Shown here in pieces: positions 35,357 through 47,945 of a DNA stretch of 64,000 bases. Both the position numbers and the translations under genes were made by a program. Each line of letters opens with the position of its first letter. The stretch's first letter is position 1. The stretch is from Tragulus kanchil. Taxonomy: Eukaryota > Chordata > Mammalia > Artiodactyla > Tragulidae. Where the stretch lies: NCBI GenBank assembly GCA_022376925.1, contig JAIOJX010000025.1, positions 139,459,301-139,523,300 of the forward strand, in the 5' to 3' direction. A model generated the notes under the pieces. That model was not told where the DNA came from. It worked only from the letters and a program-made list of their open reading frames with translations, and did not search any database.

Positions 35357-35470
35357 CTATACAGCACAGGGAACTATAGTCAATTCAGTCAATTGCATTA
35401 TAATAACTTATAATGGAAAATAATTTCAAAAATAACGTATGTCTATAGCTCAATCACATATGCAAAAAAG
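35357..35470 (+). mobile_element. L1 3' UTR fragment
   Basis: CTATACAGCACAGGGAACTATAG followed by TAATGGAAAATAATTTC and a diverged tail, as in artiodactyl L1 3' ends. It may be the 3' end of the L1 that starts at 32083, separated from it by unrelated sequence. Confidence 0.55.
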
Positions 35471-35861
35471 AATTCTACTCTTTGAAATTGAGTAATGTTT
35501 ATCCTTTTTGCCAGTTTTTCTAAATGTCCTATGGACACATAATAACAACATATGAGATACAAAATTTTAAAAATATTTGTGTAGGAAATGATTAATATAA
35601 ACTAAATATAAATCTATTATATTTAAATTCATGACATCATTCAAGATGCTCCTGTTTTTATTTTTTCTGCACTTGATAAAATATTCTCAGAGAAATATTA
35701 ATATGTCTCAATCTGATTATATATTTTTTCTTTTCCGTTCTGTTTTTTCTGCTTTTTGCTTTATATATCTTTGTCTCTTTTTTGTTAAGGTGTCTAATAG
35801 TGTATGATGTCTATCTTCTTTGTGAATTGTTCTTATTATCATTAAAAATATTCATCTTTGT

Positions 35862-36181
35862 GCTTCCCTGGTAGCTCAGTGGTAAAGAATTCGCCTGACA
35901 ATGCAGGAGACACGAGTTCAATCCCTGATCTGGGAAGATCCCACAGGCTGCAGAGCAACTAAGCCCGTAAGCCACAACTATGGAGCTTGTGCTCTAGAGC
36001 CTCAGAGCTGCAACTATTGAGCCCATGCACTCTAGAGCCCAAGTTCCACAACAAGAGAAGTCACCACAACAAAGAAGCCTGCTTACCTCAACTAAAGAGT
36101 AGCCTCCACTCTCTGTAACTAGAGAAGAGCCTGTGGCAGCAGTGAAAACCCAGAAATAAATACACAAAAATTTTAAAAATG
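35862..36181 (+). mobile_element. Canonical CHR SINE, full length
   Basis: Starts GCTTCCCTGGTAGCTCAGTG, has the GAGTTCAATCCC B-box region, then repeated GAGCCC/CACAAC body units, and ends AAATAAATACACAAAAATTTT. The target-site duplication ATTCATCTTTGT is at 35850-35861 and 36182-36193. The body differs from the young subfamily, so both types coexist here. Confidence 0.85.
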
Positions 36182-36193
36182 TATTCATCTTTG

Positions 36194-37751
36194 TTTCATT
36201 TAAAATAAATGTTTAAAAAAACCTGAAAAAGAAAACCATGGTTGCAGAGCAGGAGGTACTCAGAAGATGAAAGGACAAAGATGGAAAGTAAGAGAGGAGA
36301 ATGCACTTGGAGCAATATTGCTCCCACGTCTTCTCGGGGAGAGGCTGAAGACAGCGGGAGGTGAAGGGGAGGAGAGGACAGTCCAGGAACCGGGGTGAGG
36401 GGTGAAGGGCATGGAGACGCCATAACAATGCTCCTTGGAGTTACTATTACGGTGTTAGCTCTCTGGGGTGCGGTGGGCCACATGTGACTTCCCCTCCTTT
36501 GTCAGAAGCTTGGAGTTGTCTGCTCTCAGTCTTAGCACTTCTCCCTCTGTGTTGTTTTCCATTTTCCTAAAATAAAGCATTTGGCTCACAGCCCCAGCTC
36601 CACCCTGGCCCCTCTCCTGCCCTTAATGGCAACACCAGAGAGAAGGCGCTGCATCGGCCTGCAGCCTGTGACTCTCACTTAAGCGCCCACTGAATCCAGA
36701 CCCTTTGCCCACTTAGGGTCAAGTCACCTCTCTGCCACGACATGTTCAGCGTGGCTTTGCCAGGGGCCGGAGCTGGAGCCAGAGCCTGAAAAACCACAAG
36801 GGAGGCAGCCTCCCTACCCCAGCTGCCGCGGGACGCAGTGTGGGGTGTGCAGTGCCCGAGCCTGGCTGGCTTTTACTTGGTGCTGTCTGTGCCCGGCAGG
36901 CAGGCCGCAGTCTCTAGAGTGCTGTGGTTACAGTTTCCTCCTCAGCTGACAACCCCAGACGCTCATCAGCTGCGCCTAACAGCTCCCCCTGCTCTTTCTC
37001 AGGGTTGTTCTCTCCTCCTCTTGTGCCCTCTGGCTATTGTCTGTACTCCTCTGTGAGCTCACAGACTTAAAAGCTCTCAGCTATTTACCCTAAGTCTCAT
37101 CTTGTGTTTATCTCTGCTTTATTGCATGTACTCAGATTTCCTCCGCTTCCTGGTAGGATTTAGTGTTACTCCTCCCATGTTCTGGCTTTTTTGAGCACTG
37201 CCCTCCAGCTCAGACTGGAGCAGAACACTCCTTTGCACCTTGGGGGCTAGTTCTTCTCATATGTGCCTGAAGTACTTAGACGACACTTGCCACTGTGCAT
37301 TTGCTCTGTGGACGTACTAAGTGCCCCCGGTTTAACAAGACGTTCTTTCTGAGTGCTGAAAGGAAATTCATATTACAGAAGGTGCTAGATACGGGAGCCG
37401 TAGACCATCTGAGCTTGGAAGAACTGGATTGTTCAAGGAGGCTCAAAAGTGCCAGGTAACATGGCTCTGGAAACCAGGGGAAGGGGAATGTCCCTCTGAT
37501 CACAGGGGAGGGGGACTTCTCTCACAGGAACTGGGGGTTCTGAATAAAGGTCTTTTATGTTCATTGGTAAGGCAGGTCTTGCTTGCTCTTATCTGGTGGA
37601 GACTGACCTGGAGCCCACACTGCTGAGGGTGAGCTATGAAAAATGGGAAGCAGGTCAAGGAAGCTATGCCACGGCATGGGTGAGTAGTTACCCTAGAAGA
37701 AAGAGGGTTCCTGTTCCTGGGGGCGTGAGAACACTCTTTGCTGCTCTTGCG
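36194..37751. other. Non-coding, nothing recognised
   Basis: Mixed-composition intronic sequence between a CHR SINE and a Bov-tA. No exon or RNA gene seen. Confidence 0.5.
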
Positions 37752-37976
37752 TGTGGGAGTCCTAAGTCGCTTCAGTTGTGTCCGACTGTTTGTGACCATA
37801 TGGATTGTAGCCCACAAGGCTCCTCTGTCCATGAGATTTTCCAGGCAAGAATACTGGGGTGGGTCACTATGCCCTCCTCTAAGGGGATCATCCCGACCCA
37901 AGGATCAAACCCGTGTCTCTTATGTCTCCTGCATTGGCAGGCGGATTCTTTACCACGAGCGCCACTTCGAAGCCCT
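37752..37976 (-). mobile_element. Bov-tA SINE, antisense
   Basis: Contains GTGTCCGACTGTTTGTGACC, CCAGGCAAGAATACTGG and CTGCATTGGCAGGCGGATTC, diagnostic of Bov-tA on the minus strand. Confidence 0.85.
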
Positions 37977-39098
37977 CTTACTGGTCCTCATAGGACCAGA
38001 CAGCTTTACTTTGGCATTTTGATTATTTTCAGATAGTGGTTATTTTTCTATAATTAGTAGTACATTCTCTCTCTCTCTTTTTTTTTTTTTTTTTTGAGTT
38101 TTGTTGTCCTTGAGTTGTAAATTCCTTTTATAATGCAGGGGAAGAAAGGAGCTTTCATGAATTTAATAGTAAGCTGAAAGGTCTTAAAGGTTAAGATATT
38201 GCATCTTTACCAGGGCTGGGAGCAACTACACGTGAAGTAGTCTACGGGGCCAGTGGTTGAAACATCTTTTCCCCCCAGCAGGTGGTCCTTCTAGAGCAGC
38301 CATCAGCTCCAGCCTTGGAAATGTTATTCTTTTGTTAAAGAAAAAGAATTTCCTCACAGAGCAGCATCTGGGATTTCAGACTTGGCACCTCTTCAGAGAA
38401 GCCATGCATAAAAGTAGGAAACTCATTCTTGACAAACTTGGGGAAGAAAATGTCCTTGAGGTTCCTGAAATTGACGTAGAAGCTACGCTTTTGGCCTCCT
38501 TGGTCCTGGCCTTCGGGGTATATTCTCAGGGAAGCTCTAGCAAATATGCGGCCCCTTTGGGAAGGTGGGGGCCCCAAAGATGAGGCTGGTTCACACGAAG
38601 GCTGATGTTTGCCTGGCCTGTGAAAAAGGGGAAGAGCTGGAATGCAGTCGAGATATGTCTAGTCCATAAGAAAGATGATGGTCTCGTCTCTGAGCCTGTA
38701 AATCAGCTAAGCTGACACTTGAAGAGAAGAAAACTCCCAGTAGACTCAGATGACATACAACCAGACTCCTGGGAGGGACATGACATTGGTAAGTATGACA
38801 AGGTGATGACAAGTGGGATGTCATGTAACCTTCCTCCACCCACCACATCCACGGGAGCTCAGCCTCTGTGGAAATGGAGGATCATGATCTCTGGAGCTGA
38901 GAGAGCTTAAGCCCACTCACAGACAGTTCTGAATAATTGTTTTGAAAAATAAGTCAGCAGCATTTTAACCTACACAACAATAATAAGGAAGAACAACTCC
39001 ACAAATACTCCGCCATGTCAGCACTAGACAGCTTTCCCAATGTCATAACATGCTCAGGTGATTAAAGAGTGGATCTTTCTGGAACATATTGATCACCA
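37977..39098. other. Non-coding, nothing recognised
   Basis: Contains a CT/T run near 38070-38096 and a 108-codon open frame (38257-38583) without recognisable similarity. Confidence 0.5.
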
Positions 39099-41375
39099 GA
39101 TATAAAACTGGACTGGCCAGAGGTTTAATTCTAATGATTAGTGGCTATCAAAAGTGTCATCTAGTCACCGTTAATCATCTTTCCCTGTAACGAGAGCACT
39201 AACTCCTCCTATTGGCTAGGTGAATTTACTCCTTGAGGGAAAATCTCTGTGGAGAAAGGGATAAACGTTGATGAAGATTCATAATGATACTAACGAAACT
39301 GAATTTCAGCATTGCATGGCATTAAGCAGGTAAAAGCATGGGGCGGAGCCATTCATTCAGGTCCTCCACGAATGGAGTGCTGCACTGGGTGACATGAGAG
39401 ATGGAAAGATGATGGGGTTGGACCTCTACCTGATACGGATTTACAACCACAAAGTGTAGACAAGTATAGTATAGAAGCAATTATAATATGGGAAGTGTGT
39501 GTGGCTAATCCTATGATATAAACATAAAAAGCATTCTGGGGGCGGTCCTGGTAGTCCACTGGTTAAGAATTCACCTTGCCATGAAGGGGACACAGGTATA
39601 ATCCATAGTTGGGAACCAAGACCCCATGTGCCTTGGAGCAACTAAGCCCATGAGTTGCAACTTCTGAGCCTGCATGCCACAGCGAGAGAATCTGTGTGCT
39701 GCAACGAAAGATCTCGCATGATGCAACAAAGATCCTATGCAGCCAAATAAATACATACAAATTTTAAACCACATTCTGACCCAGTAGGTCAGAACTGAAT
39801 TCATGGAAAAGGAAAAGGGCTTTCAAAATTAAAGCTAGTGGGTGGGGTTGGTGAGGAAATTCCAAGGAAGGGATCAGCCTACTTAAAGTGGTGGAATGTT
39901 GCTTTGTATTGATATTAGGGGTTCCAAGCTCACAGAGTGTTTCTATCCATTCTTTCATTTTGATTTTTCCCCCCAGGTTGTGAGCTAAGCCTAGTCATTT
40001 TACTAATAAAGACATCAAGATTCAGTAAGGCTAAGTATCTTTTTTGTCAGCTGCACCGGGGGTTTGCTGCTGGGTGCTGGCTTTCTCTAGTTGTATCCAG
40101 CTGGGGCTGCTCTCTAGTTGCAGTGTGCAGGCTTCTCATGTCGGTGGCTTCTCTCACTGCAGAGCACAAGCTCTAGCTCAGTAGTTGGGGTGTGTGAGCT
40201 TAGCTGCCCTGCTGCATGTGGAATCTTCGCAGGATGAACCCTGACCTTGAGATATAACTGGACTGGCCAGAGGTTTAATTCTAATGATTAGTGGCTATCA
40301 AAAGTGTCATCTAGTCACCGTTAATCATCTTTCCTGTAACGAGCACTAACCCTTCCTTTTGTCTAGGTGAATTTACTCCTTGAGGGAAAATCTCTGTGGA
40401 GAAAGGGATAAACGTTGATGAAGATTCATAATGATACTAACGAAACTGAATTTCAGCATTGCATGGCATTAAGCAGGTAAAAGCATGGGGCGGAGCCATT
40501 CATTCAGGTCCTCCACGAATGGAGTGCTGCACTGGGTGACATGAGAGATGGAAAGATGATGGGGTTGGACCTCTACCTGATACGGATTTACAACCACAAA
40601 GTGTAGACAAGTATAGTATAGAAGCAATTATAATATGGGAAGTGTGTGTGGCTAATCCTATGATATAAACATAAAAAGCATTCTGGGGGCGGTCCTGGTA
40701 GTCCACTGGTTAAGAATTCACCTTGCCATGAAGGGGACACAGGTATAATCCATAGTTGGGAACCAAGACCCCATGTGCCTTGGAGCAACTAAGCCCATGA
40801 GTTGCAACTTCTGAGCCTGCATGCCACAGCGAGAGAATCTGTGTGCTGCAACGAAAGATCTCGCATGATGCAACAAAGATCCTATGCAGCCAAATAAATA
40901 CATACAAATTTTAAACCACATTCTGACCCAGTAGGTCAGAACTGAATTCATGGAAAAGGAAAAGGGCTTTCAAAATTAAAGCTAGTGGGTGGGGTTGGTG
41001 AGGAAATTCCAAGGAAGGGATCAGCCTACTTAAAGTGGTGGAATGTTGCTTTGTATTGATATTAGGGGTTCCAAGCTCACAGAGTGTTTCTATCCATTCT
41101 TTCATTTTGATTTTTCCCCCCAGGTTGTGAGCTAAGCCTAGTCATTTTACTAATAAAGACATCAAGATTCAGTAAGGCTAAGTATCTTTTTTGTCAGCTG
41201 CACCGGGGGTTTGCTGCTGGGTGCTGGCTTTCTCTAGTTGTATCCAGCTGGGGCTGCTCTCTAGTTGCAGTGTGCAGGCTTCTCATGTCGGTGGCTTCTC
41301 TCACTGCAGAGCACAAGCTCTAGCTCAGTAGTTGGGGTGTGTGAGCTTAGCTGCCCTGCTGCATGTGGAATCTTC
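39099..41375 (+). repeat. Tandem block L (39099-40228 / 40249-41375)
   Basis: Offset about 1150 bp. 20 bp of scrambled sequence (40229-40248) lies at the junction, where copy 2 continues cleanly into the SINE. Copy 2 has several indels in its first 130 bp. Confidence 0.95.
39537..39770 (+). mobile_element. CHR SINE, sense (copied at 40684-40917)
   Basis: tRNA-like head (GGTAGTCCACTGGTTAAGAA) and CHR body ending in CAAATAAATACATACAAATTTT. It is moderately diverged. The copy at 40684-40917 belongs to tandem block L. Confidence 0.75.
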
Positions 41376-41450
41376 CTGCATCAGGGAATCGAACCCATGA
41401 CCTTTGCACTGACAGGCAGATTCTTATCCACTGTTCCACCAGAGAAGTCC
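41184..41450 (-). mobile_element. CHR SINE, antisense, inserted in a MIR-like element (copied in part at 40037-40228)
   Basis: On the minus strand it begins GGACTTCTCTGGTGG and runs through the SINE head and body. Its target-site repeat GG(C/T)TAAGTATCT lies at about 41177 and 41454. The left copy from tandem block L is cut off at 40228 and followed by scrambled sequence. The host sequence on both sides looks like one antisense MIR. Confidence 0.7.
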
Positions 41451-41628
41451 AAGGTTAAGTATCTCATTGCAAAGTCCCCAGCCTGAGAGTGGTGTGCCTG
41501 GAAAACGAACCTGTGTTTTCTAAGTCTAACCCCAGAGCTTTCCCGGGCTCCTGTGGGGCTCCTGTACACAGCCCAGGAGACAGAAGATATCCTTCATGAC
41601 CTGTTCTCTCAGGGGCAGAGGGATTTGT

Positions 41629-41836
41629 TGGGCTCCCAGGTGGCTCGGCGGTAAAGAATCCACCTACCAATGCAGGAAACACAGGAGACACGGGTTTGAT
41701 CACTGGGTTGGGAAGATCTCCTGGAATAGGAAATGGCAACCTATTCCAAGAAAATTCCATGGACTGAGGAGCCTAGTGAGCCGCAGTGCATGGAGTCACA
41801 AAGACACAGACACACTGAGCAACTGAGCATGCAGCA
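41629..41836 (+). mobile_element. Bov-tA SINE, sense
   Basis: GGGCTCCCAGGTGGCTCGGC head, ACGGGTTTGATCACTGGG, GGAAATGGCAACCTATTCC, and a GTCACAAAGACACAGACACA tail. Moderately diverged. Confidence 0.85.
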
Positions 41837-42077
41837 CGAGGGGTTTGGAGAGAAGGAAAAGAAATCTTGAGAACTACAGGCGAGACAAGGTCGCAGAGGT
41901 TTTCAGTATCAAACCAAGGAGATTAGTTACATCTACAAGTTTCATGAAGAAAAATAAGGGAACAAAAATATTTATGCATTATGGAGAAAAGATTACACAA
42001 TTGTGAGAATCATAAGGAGAGGTCATGGCTCACCATTCACATTCCTGCCTGAAAGGTTTCAGAGTGGTTCTGGGTAC

Positions 42078-44432
42078 ACGGTTTGGACTTGCAACCCCAG
42101 ATAGGCGAGCCCTATCCTCCTTCTACTGAACACTGAGTGGACGTTAACCCACATGGTCAGAGTCCCACTCAGGGCTTATTAGAACAAAACAACCTGGGAA
42201 CCCCAGCCCTGTTCATTAGGTTTTAATGGTTTCAATGACTGTTTCTTGTGAAAATCAGTATTCAAAAATAAGCCTCATGTTTTGTTTTGCAAATCATTAA
42301 GAAGATGCCATCTTCTTAGAAAGTATTTCCATAGGCAGCAATCCTGTGAACATTTTAAAAGTCATCGTTAACAGTGAGTCAACATTCCTGGGCAGAATCA
42401 AGCATTCCTCATATTAGTAAAAATATTTCCTCTTTGGGATTGGATATGCTTCAGATTTACATCTTTATCTGGAGAAAAAATTTAACTGCCAGAAAGGGGA
42501 TACATTTATCTAAACGCTAAAAATCCAGAATAAATAAGGTCTGGCCCAGTATGTTCTCAGCCTCATTTCTTGCCTCATTTCCTCTTGAACTCTGAGTTCC
42601 AGCCATAATGAGCTTCTGTCTTCATCAAGTGTGGCTTGCTCTCCCTGGCCCCAAGCCTTTGTGCATTTCATTCCTTTTCCTGGAACATTCTCCCCATTTC
42701 CCATTCCTCCCCACCTCTGCCTTTAGATCTCAGTGTAGTCATTTTTTTGTTTGACAAACCTCCCTTGAGCCTTCTTTTCCCATCCTCCTCCCCAGACCCA
42801 CTGAGAGTAGGGGCCTCCTTCCTGGTTCTCCTATTTGCCCTCCTCCCAGCACCTTCTGCCTCTCCTATTTGCCTTTATCACAGCACCTTCCCAGGGCTGC
42901 AGCCGCGTTGCACACCCCACTGCACTGTGAGGCCAATGCTGGTAAGGACAGGCCAGTTTCTCTGCAGCTCTTTTCTGTATCCCAGAGTCTGCCACTAAGT
43001 AGATGATGAATAAACCCGAGTAGCTGAGTGAACTGATGCGGATACCAAAATATATACCAGATTTTGGACTTTCATGTCAAGGCTTAAGTAGTAAGTTAAG
43101 AAGCACTCCGAGAAACTGGCTTTCTTTGTTGCCGATTATTAAAAACACTTTGGGGGGCTAGCCAGCTACGACTTTTATTCCAGAGTTTATACCAAGGCGT
43201 GTCTTTGGGCAGATATTTGGATTACTGAGGCTATTCAGGCATTGGTCCTATTTTTACGGTTTGGACTTGCAACCCCAGATAGGCGAGCCCTATCCTCCTT
43301 CTACTGAACACTGAGTGGACGTTAACCCACATGGTCAGAGTCCCACTCAGGGCTTATTAGAACAAAACAACCTGGGAACCCCAGCCCTGTTCATTAGGTT
43401 TTAATGGTTTCAATGACTGTTTCTTGTGAAAATCAGTATTCAAAAATAAGCCTCATGTTTTGTTTTGCAAATCATTAAGAAGATGCCATCTTCTTAGAAA
43501 GTATTTCCATAGGCAGCAATCCTGTGAACATTTTAAAAGTCATCGTTAACAGTGAGTCAACATTCCTGGGCAGAATCAAGCATTCCTCATATTAGTAAAA
43601 ATATTTCCTCTTTGGGATTGGATATGCTTCAGATTTACATCTTTATCTGGAGAAAAAATTTAACTGCCAGAAAGGGGATACATTTATCTAAACGCTAAAA
43701 ATCCAGAATAAATAAGGTCTGGCCCCGAGTATGTTCTCAGCCTCATTTCTTGCCTCATTTCCTCTTGAACTCTGAGTTCCAGCCATAATGAGCTTCTGTC
43801 TTCATCAAGTGTGGCTTGCTCTCCCTGGCCCCAAGCCTTTGTGCATTTCATTCCTTTTCCTGGAACATTCTCCCCATTTCCCATTCCTCCCCACCTCTGC
43901 CTTTAGATCTCAGTGTAGTCATTTTTTTGTTTGACAAACCTCCCTTGAGCCTTCTTTTCCCATCCTCCTCCCCAGACCCACTGAGAGTAGGGGCCTCCTT
44001 CCTGGTTCTCCTATTTGCCCTCCTCCCAGCACCTTCTGCCTCTCCTATTTGCCTTTATCACAGCACCTTCCCAGGGCTGCAGCCGCGTTGCACACCCCAC
44101 TGCACTGTGAGGCCAATGCTGGTAAGGACAGGCCAGTTTCTCTGCAGCTCTTTTCTGTATCCCAGAGTCTGCCACTAAGTAGATGATGAATAAACCCGAG
44201 TAGCTGAGTGAACTGATGCGGATACCAAAATATATACCAGATTTTGGACTTTCATGTCAAGGCTTAAGTAGTAAGTTAAGAAGCACTCCGAGAAACTGGC
44301 TTTCTTTGTTGCCGATTATTAAAAACACTTTGGGGGGCTAGCCAGCTACGACGACTTTTATTCCAGAGTTTATACCAAGGCGTGTCTTTGGGCAGATATT
44401 TGGATTACTGAGGCTATTCAGGCATTGGTCCT
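42078..44432 (+). repeat. Tandem block M (42078-43249 / 43256-44432)
   Basis: Offset 1178 bp. Filler ATTTTT at 43250-43255. Contains the L2-like fragment. Indels: GGCCCAGTATG versus GGCCCCGAGTATG, and ACGACTTTT versus ACGACGACTTTT. Confidence 0.95.
42536..43040 (+). mobile_element. LINE2-like 3' fragment (copied at 43714-44220; its end again at about 45290-45360)
   Basis: Text such as CTTTGTGCATTTCATTCCTT, TTCCTGGAACATTCTCCCC, a pyrimidine-rich middle, and TAGATGATGAATAAACCC before a (TGA)-like end follows the layout of an L2 3' end. The copies come from blocks M and N. Confidence 0.5.
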
Positions 44433-46425
44433 CAGCTGTTCAAAGGTACTAGCAGGCCACTGTTTAGGGATACTCTGTTTATGTTCCTGACCTAGCTACT
44501 CAACTAGAGCAGTAAAATAACTGGACTTGCTGAGGCTATATTTTTATGCTTACATTACCATAGAGCATAAGTTAAAAATCATTACAAAAGTAGTCATCTC
44601 ATTTAAAATTTAGATAAAACCCAGGAGACCAAAGATAAAGGCTGACTCTCTAGCAAAATGTTGCCTTATTAGTCAATTTATAAGATTTAGAAACTGAGGG
44701 TCATGGGTCAGACTTTTAGCAGGAGAAACCAGAGTGAAGCTGGGGGCAACTATTTACAAGTGCGAAAGTGCACGTCTGCGTTGACAAGCAATAATATTAA
44801 ATCGGACAAGATGGATTGAAAAGAAACAACCAGCAAAGCATAAACCCCAGTCCCCTAAAGATGTTAAAAACATTTATCAGAGGTTTTAAGTGCAAAAGGT
44901 CTACTTAAAAGCCTGTTTCCAAACATGAAAGACGAATTACTAATTCCAGAGGCAGACGGAAAGCTCTGGGTAATGGACAGGCCCCTTCCAGTGGGAGGGT
45001 CACAGGAGACAGTCCCACAGTTCGCCTGTGGTATGTAACTCCTACCCGATGAATATTCCTCGTCCTTAAATTAGCGTATAGTCAGTGACCTTTAGATGTA
45101 GAAGGACTCCAAGATCCATCTTGTCCCAATTCTCATTTTATAGATGAAGCTTGGGGATTGGGGGAGATGGTTAAACATTTGCCTACACTCATCCCAGGAT
45201 GTTGGCAGAAACGGAACTAGAACTGTTTGAATTCATCTTCTTATACTTTATTAATTATTGGAAAAAATTAGTTGTTCAGCTGGCCACTTTTCTGTATCCC
45301 AGAGTCTGCCACTAAGTAGATGATGAATAAACCCGAGTAGCTGAGTGAACTGATGCGGATACCAAAATATATACCAGATTTTGGACTTTCATGTCAAGGC
45401 TTAAGTAGTAAGTTAAGAAGCACTCCGAGAAACTGGCTTTCTTTGTTGCCGATTATTAAAAACACTTTGGGGGGCTAGCCAGCTACGACGACTTTTATTC
45501 CAGAGTTTATACCAAGGCGTGTCTTTGGGCAGATATTTGGATTACTGAGGCTATTCAGGCATTGGTCCTCAGCTGTTCAAAGGTACTAGCAGGCCACTGT
45601 TTAGGGATACTCTGTTTATGTTCCTGACCTAGCTACTCAACTAGAGCAGTAAAATAACTGGACTTGCTGAGGCTATATTTTTATGCTTACATTACCATAG
45701 AGCATAAGTTAAAAATCATTACAAAAGTAGTCATCTCATTTAAAATTTAGATAAAACCCAGGAGACCAAAGATAAAGGCTGACTCTCTAGCAAAATGTTG
45801 CCTTATTAGTCAATTTATAAGATTTAGAAACTGAGGGTCATGGGTCAGACTTTTAGCAGGAGAAACCAGAGTGAAGCTGGGGGCAACTATTTACAAGTGC
45901 GAAAGTGCACGTCTGCGTTGACAAGCAATAATATTAAATCGGACAAGATGGATTGAAAAGAAACAACCAGCAAAGCATAAACCCCAGTCCCCTAAAGATG
46001 TTAAAAACATTTATCAGAGGTTTTAAGTGCAAAAGGTCTACTTAAAAGCCTGTTTCCAAACATGAAAGACGAATTACTAATTCCAGAGGCAGACGGAAAG
46101 CTCTGGGTAATGGACAGGCCCCTTCCAGTGGGAGGGTCACAGGAGACAGTCCCACAGTTCGCCTGTGGTATGTAACTCCTACCCGATGAATATTCCTCGT
46201 CCTTAAATTAGCGTATAGTCAGTGACCTTTAGATGTAGAAGGACTCCAAGATCCATCTTGTCCCAATTCTCATTTTATAGATGAAGCTTGGGGATTGGGG
46301 GAGATGGTTAAACATTTGCCTACACTCATCCCAGGATGTTGGCAGAAACGGAACTAGAACTGTTTGAATTCATCTTCTTATACTTTATTAATTATTGGAA
46401 AAAATTAGTTGTTCAGCTGGCCACT
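44150..46425 (+). repeat. Tandem block N (44150-45286 / 45287-46425)
   Basis: Offset 1137 bp. Shares 44150-44432 with block M, so this piece occurs three times (about 42970, 44150 and 45287). No gene or RNA seen inside. A short MIR-like stretch may lie near 45080-45240. Confidence 0.95.
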
Positions 46426-47159
46426 GTTTAAATAGTGTGAAGCGAAGAGATTAGAAAGGCGCTGAGCAAAAGCATTAAGCACGAACAGCTGCATTTCCCA
46501 GGCAGAAGGGCAGCACACGGTTTCGTTGTGGGAATGTGTTCAATCTGCCTGAATGGAACATGAACAAGATAAAGCTGGCTCCAGAAAAGAGATTCCCCCA
46601 ACTCCCATGAGCCTCGGACTTGGCATGCTGCAGTCTGCTCGGGAAACTGGCGACATGACAAACGATCCTGGGTAGACCTCCCCCAGGTGACTTCAGCCCA
46701 CGCACACACGGAGGCTTGTAAGGTCCCAGGTGCCAGCTTGCCCACGGCTTGTGGCTGAGACAGAAAAACAAAGAAAAAAAATCCTCCCCCCTCACCCACA
46801 CATAAGCAAAAACTATCTTCCCGTGTTTTCTGCCAAGAGAGCTGGAGCCAAAGAGAGTTCAAGACTCTAATTCATCCATCAAGACAAATCAACTCAGTCT
46901 AAGGAGATTAGGAAGGCAGTTTAGGAAGTAAACAAAAGTTGGGTTTCAGAAAGAAGCTTTGGAGAAAGCACAGAGGCCATCCCTGGAGTCTGACTCCACA
47001 GTGGGAACAGAAAAGGGCTCACTCCTAAGGCAGAGAGTTCTGAAAATGTCAACAGATGGACGTGTTCAAAGGGGCAACTCCGGAGACGAACAGCATCAGG
47101 ATGTCAGGCCTCCTCCCTCGTGGAGTCTGGGTTCTGAGCCAGCAACTCGCTGAGCTGAA
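46426..47159. other. Non-coding, nothing recognised
   Basis: Unique intronic sequence between block N and the MLT1-like LTR. A 144-codon minus-strand open frame (46428-46862) has no recognisable domain. Confidence 0.5.
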
Positions 47160-47530
47160 GGAGCATCTCCAGTGCAGAAGGCCTGAACATCAGCAGCAGC
47201 TGAACCATAGTGACCCCAAATAATAAAACTCCACCCACGGGACAAAAGCCCTCATATTTATGCAGTGGAAAGTACTGCCTCTCCAGGAGTCCCCAGCTCC
47301 TGGGCCGGCCTGCAGTAGACCTCCAACCTCAAGCCTTCATATGACCAGTCCCCACTGACATCTTGACTGCCACCTCAAGAGAGACCCCCAAGCCAAAGAC
47401 CACCTAGAGAAGCCAGTCCTAAATTTCTGACCCACACAAACTGCATGAGATCACAGATATTCATTGTTGTTTTAATCAGGCTGCACGTTTTGGACTACTT
47501 TGTTATGTAGCAGTAAATAATTAAAATGTA
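47160..47530 (+). mobile_element. MLT1-type solo LTR (ERVL-MaLR), degraded
   Basis: The 3' half reads TTTCTGACCCACACAAACTGC, ATTGTTGTTTTAATCAGGC and CTTTGTTATGTAGCAGTAAATAA, which follows the MLT1 LTR end. The 5' limit is uncertain. No internal retroviral gene is present. Confidence 0.55.
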
Positions 47531-47618
47531 ACATCTTTGAACTTTCTCTACCACCAGCTAGAATTGTCCCTTGATTAATCCTCATCTTTTTTTAGAGAAG
47601 GACGTTCTGTCTGTTTTT

Positions 47619-47945
47619 TTTTTTTTTTAAAGATTTATTTATTATTTATTTATGGGGGGTGGGGTGGGGAGGGAGGGGAGTGGGCGGGCCACTTCTATTG
47701 GTCTTTCATTTCTCTATTTTCATCCGTCTTTGTTCTTTGGCTCCCGTGGGCCTCCCGTCGTGGTGGCCTCTGTTGTCGCAGAGCACCGGCTCTGGGCGCA
47801 TGCGCTCCAGAGCTCCAACTCGGTAGTTGGACACATCGGTCCAGCCACTCCGCGGCACGTGGGATCTTCCCAGGCCAGGGATCGAACCAGCGCCCCTTGC
47901 ACTGCAAGGCGGTGTCCTTACCCACTGGACCACCAGGGAAGCCCC
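47619..47945 (-). mobile_element. CHR-related T+ type SINE, antisense
   Basis: Full-length young insertion with a perfect 15-bp target-site duplication, GTTCTGTCTGTTTTT, at 47604-47618 and 47946-47960. On the SINE strand the tail reads C-rich tract, AATAAA (plus 47634-47639), TCTTT (plus 47629-47633), poly(A). The G-rich strand run at 47654-47688 has at least four tracts of three or more G. Confidence 0.9.

Noticed and set aside
38257..38583. 108-codon open frame on the plus strand
   Set aside because: No similarity recognised, and single-copy intronic context. No evidence for a processed gene copy (no A-tail, no target-site duplication seen).
46428..46862. 144-codon open frame on the minus strand
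   Set aside because: Low-complexity translation with Phe and Gly runs, no domain, no splice or promoter context. It fits a chance frame in intron sequence.
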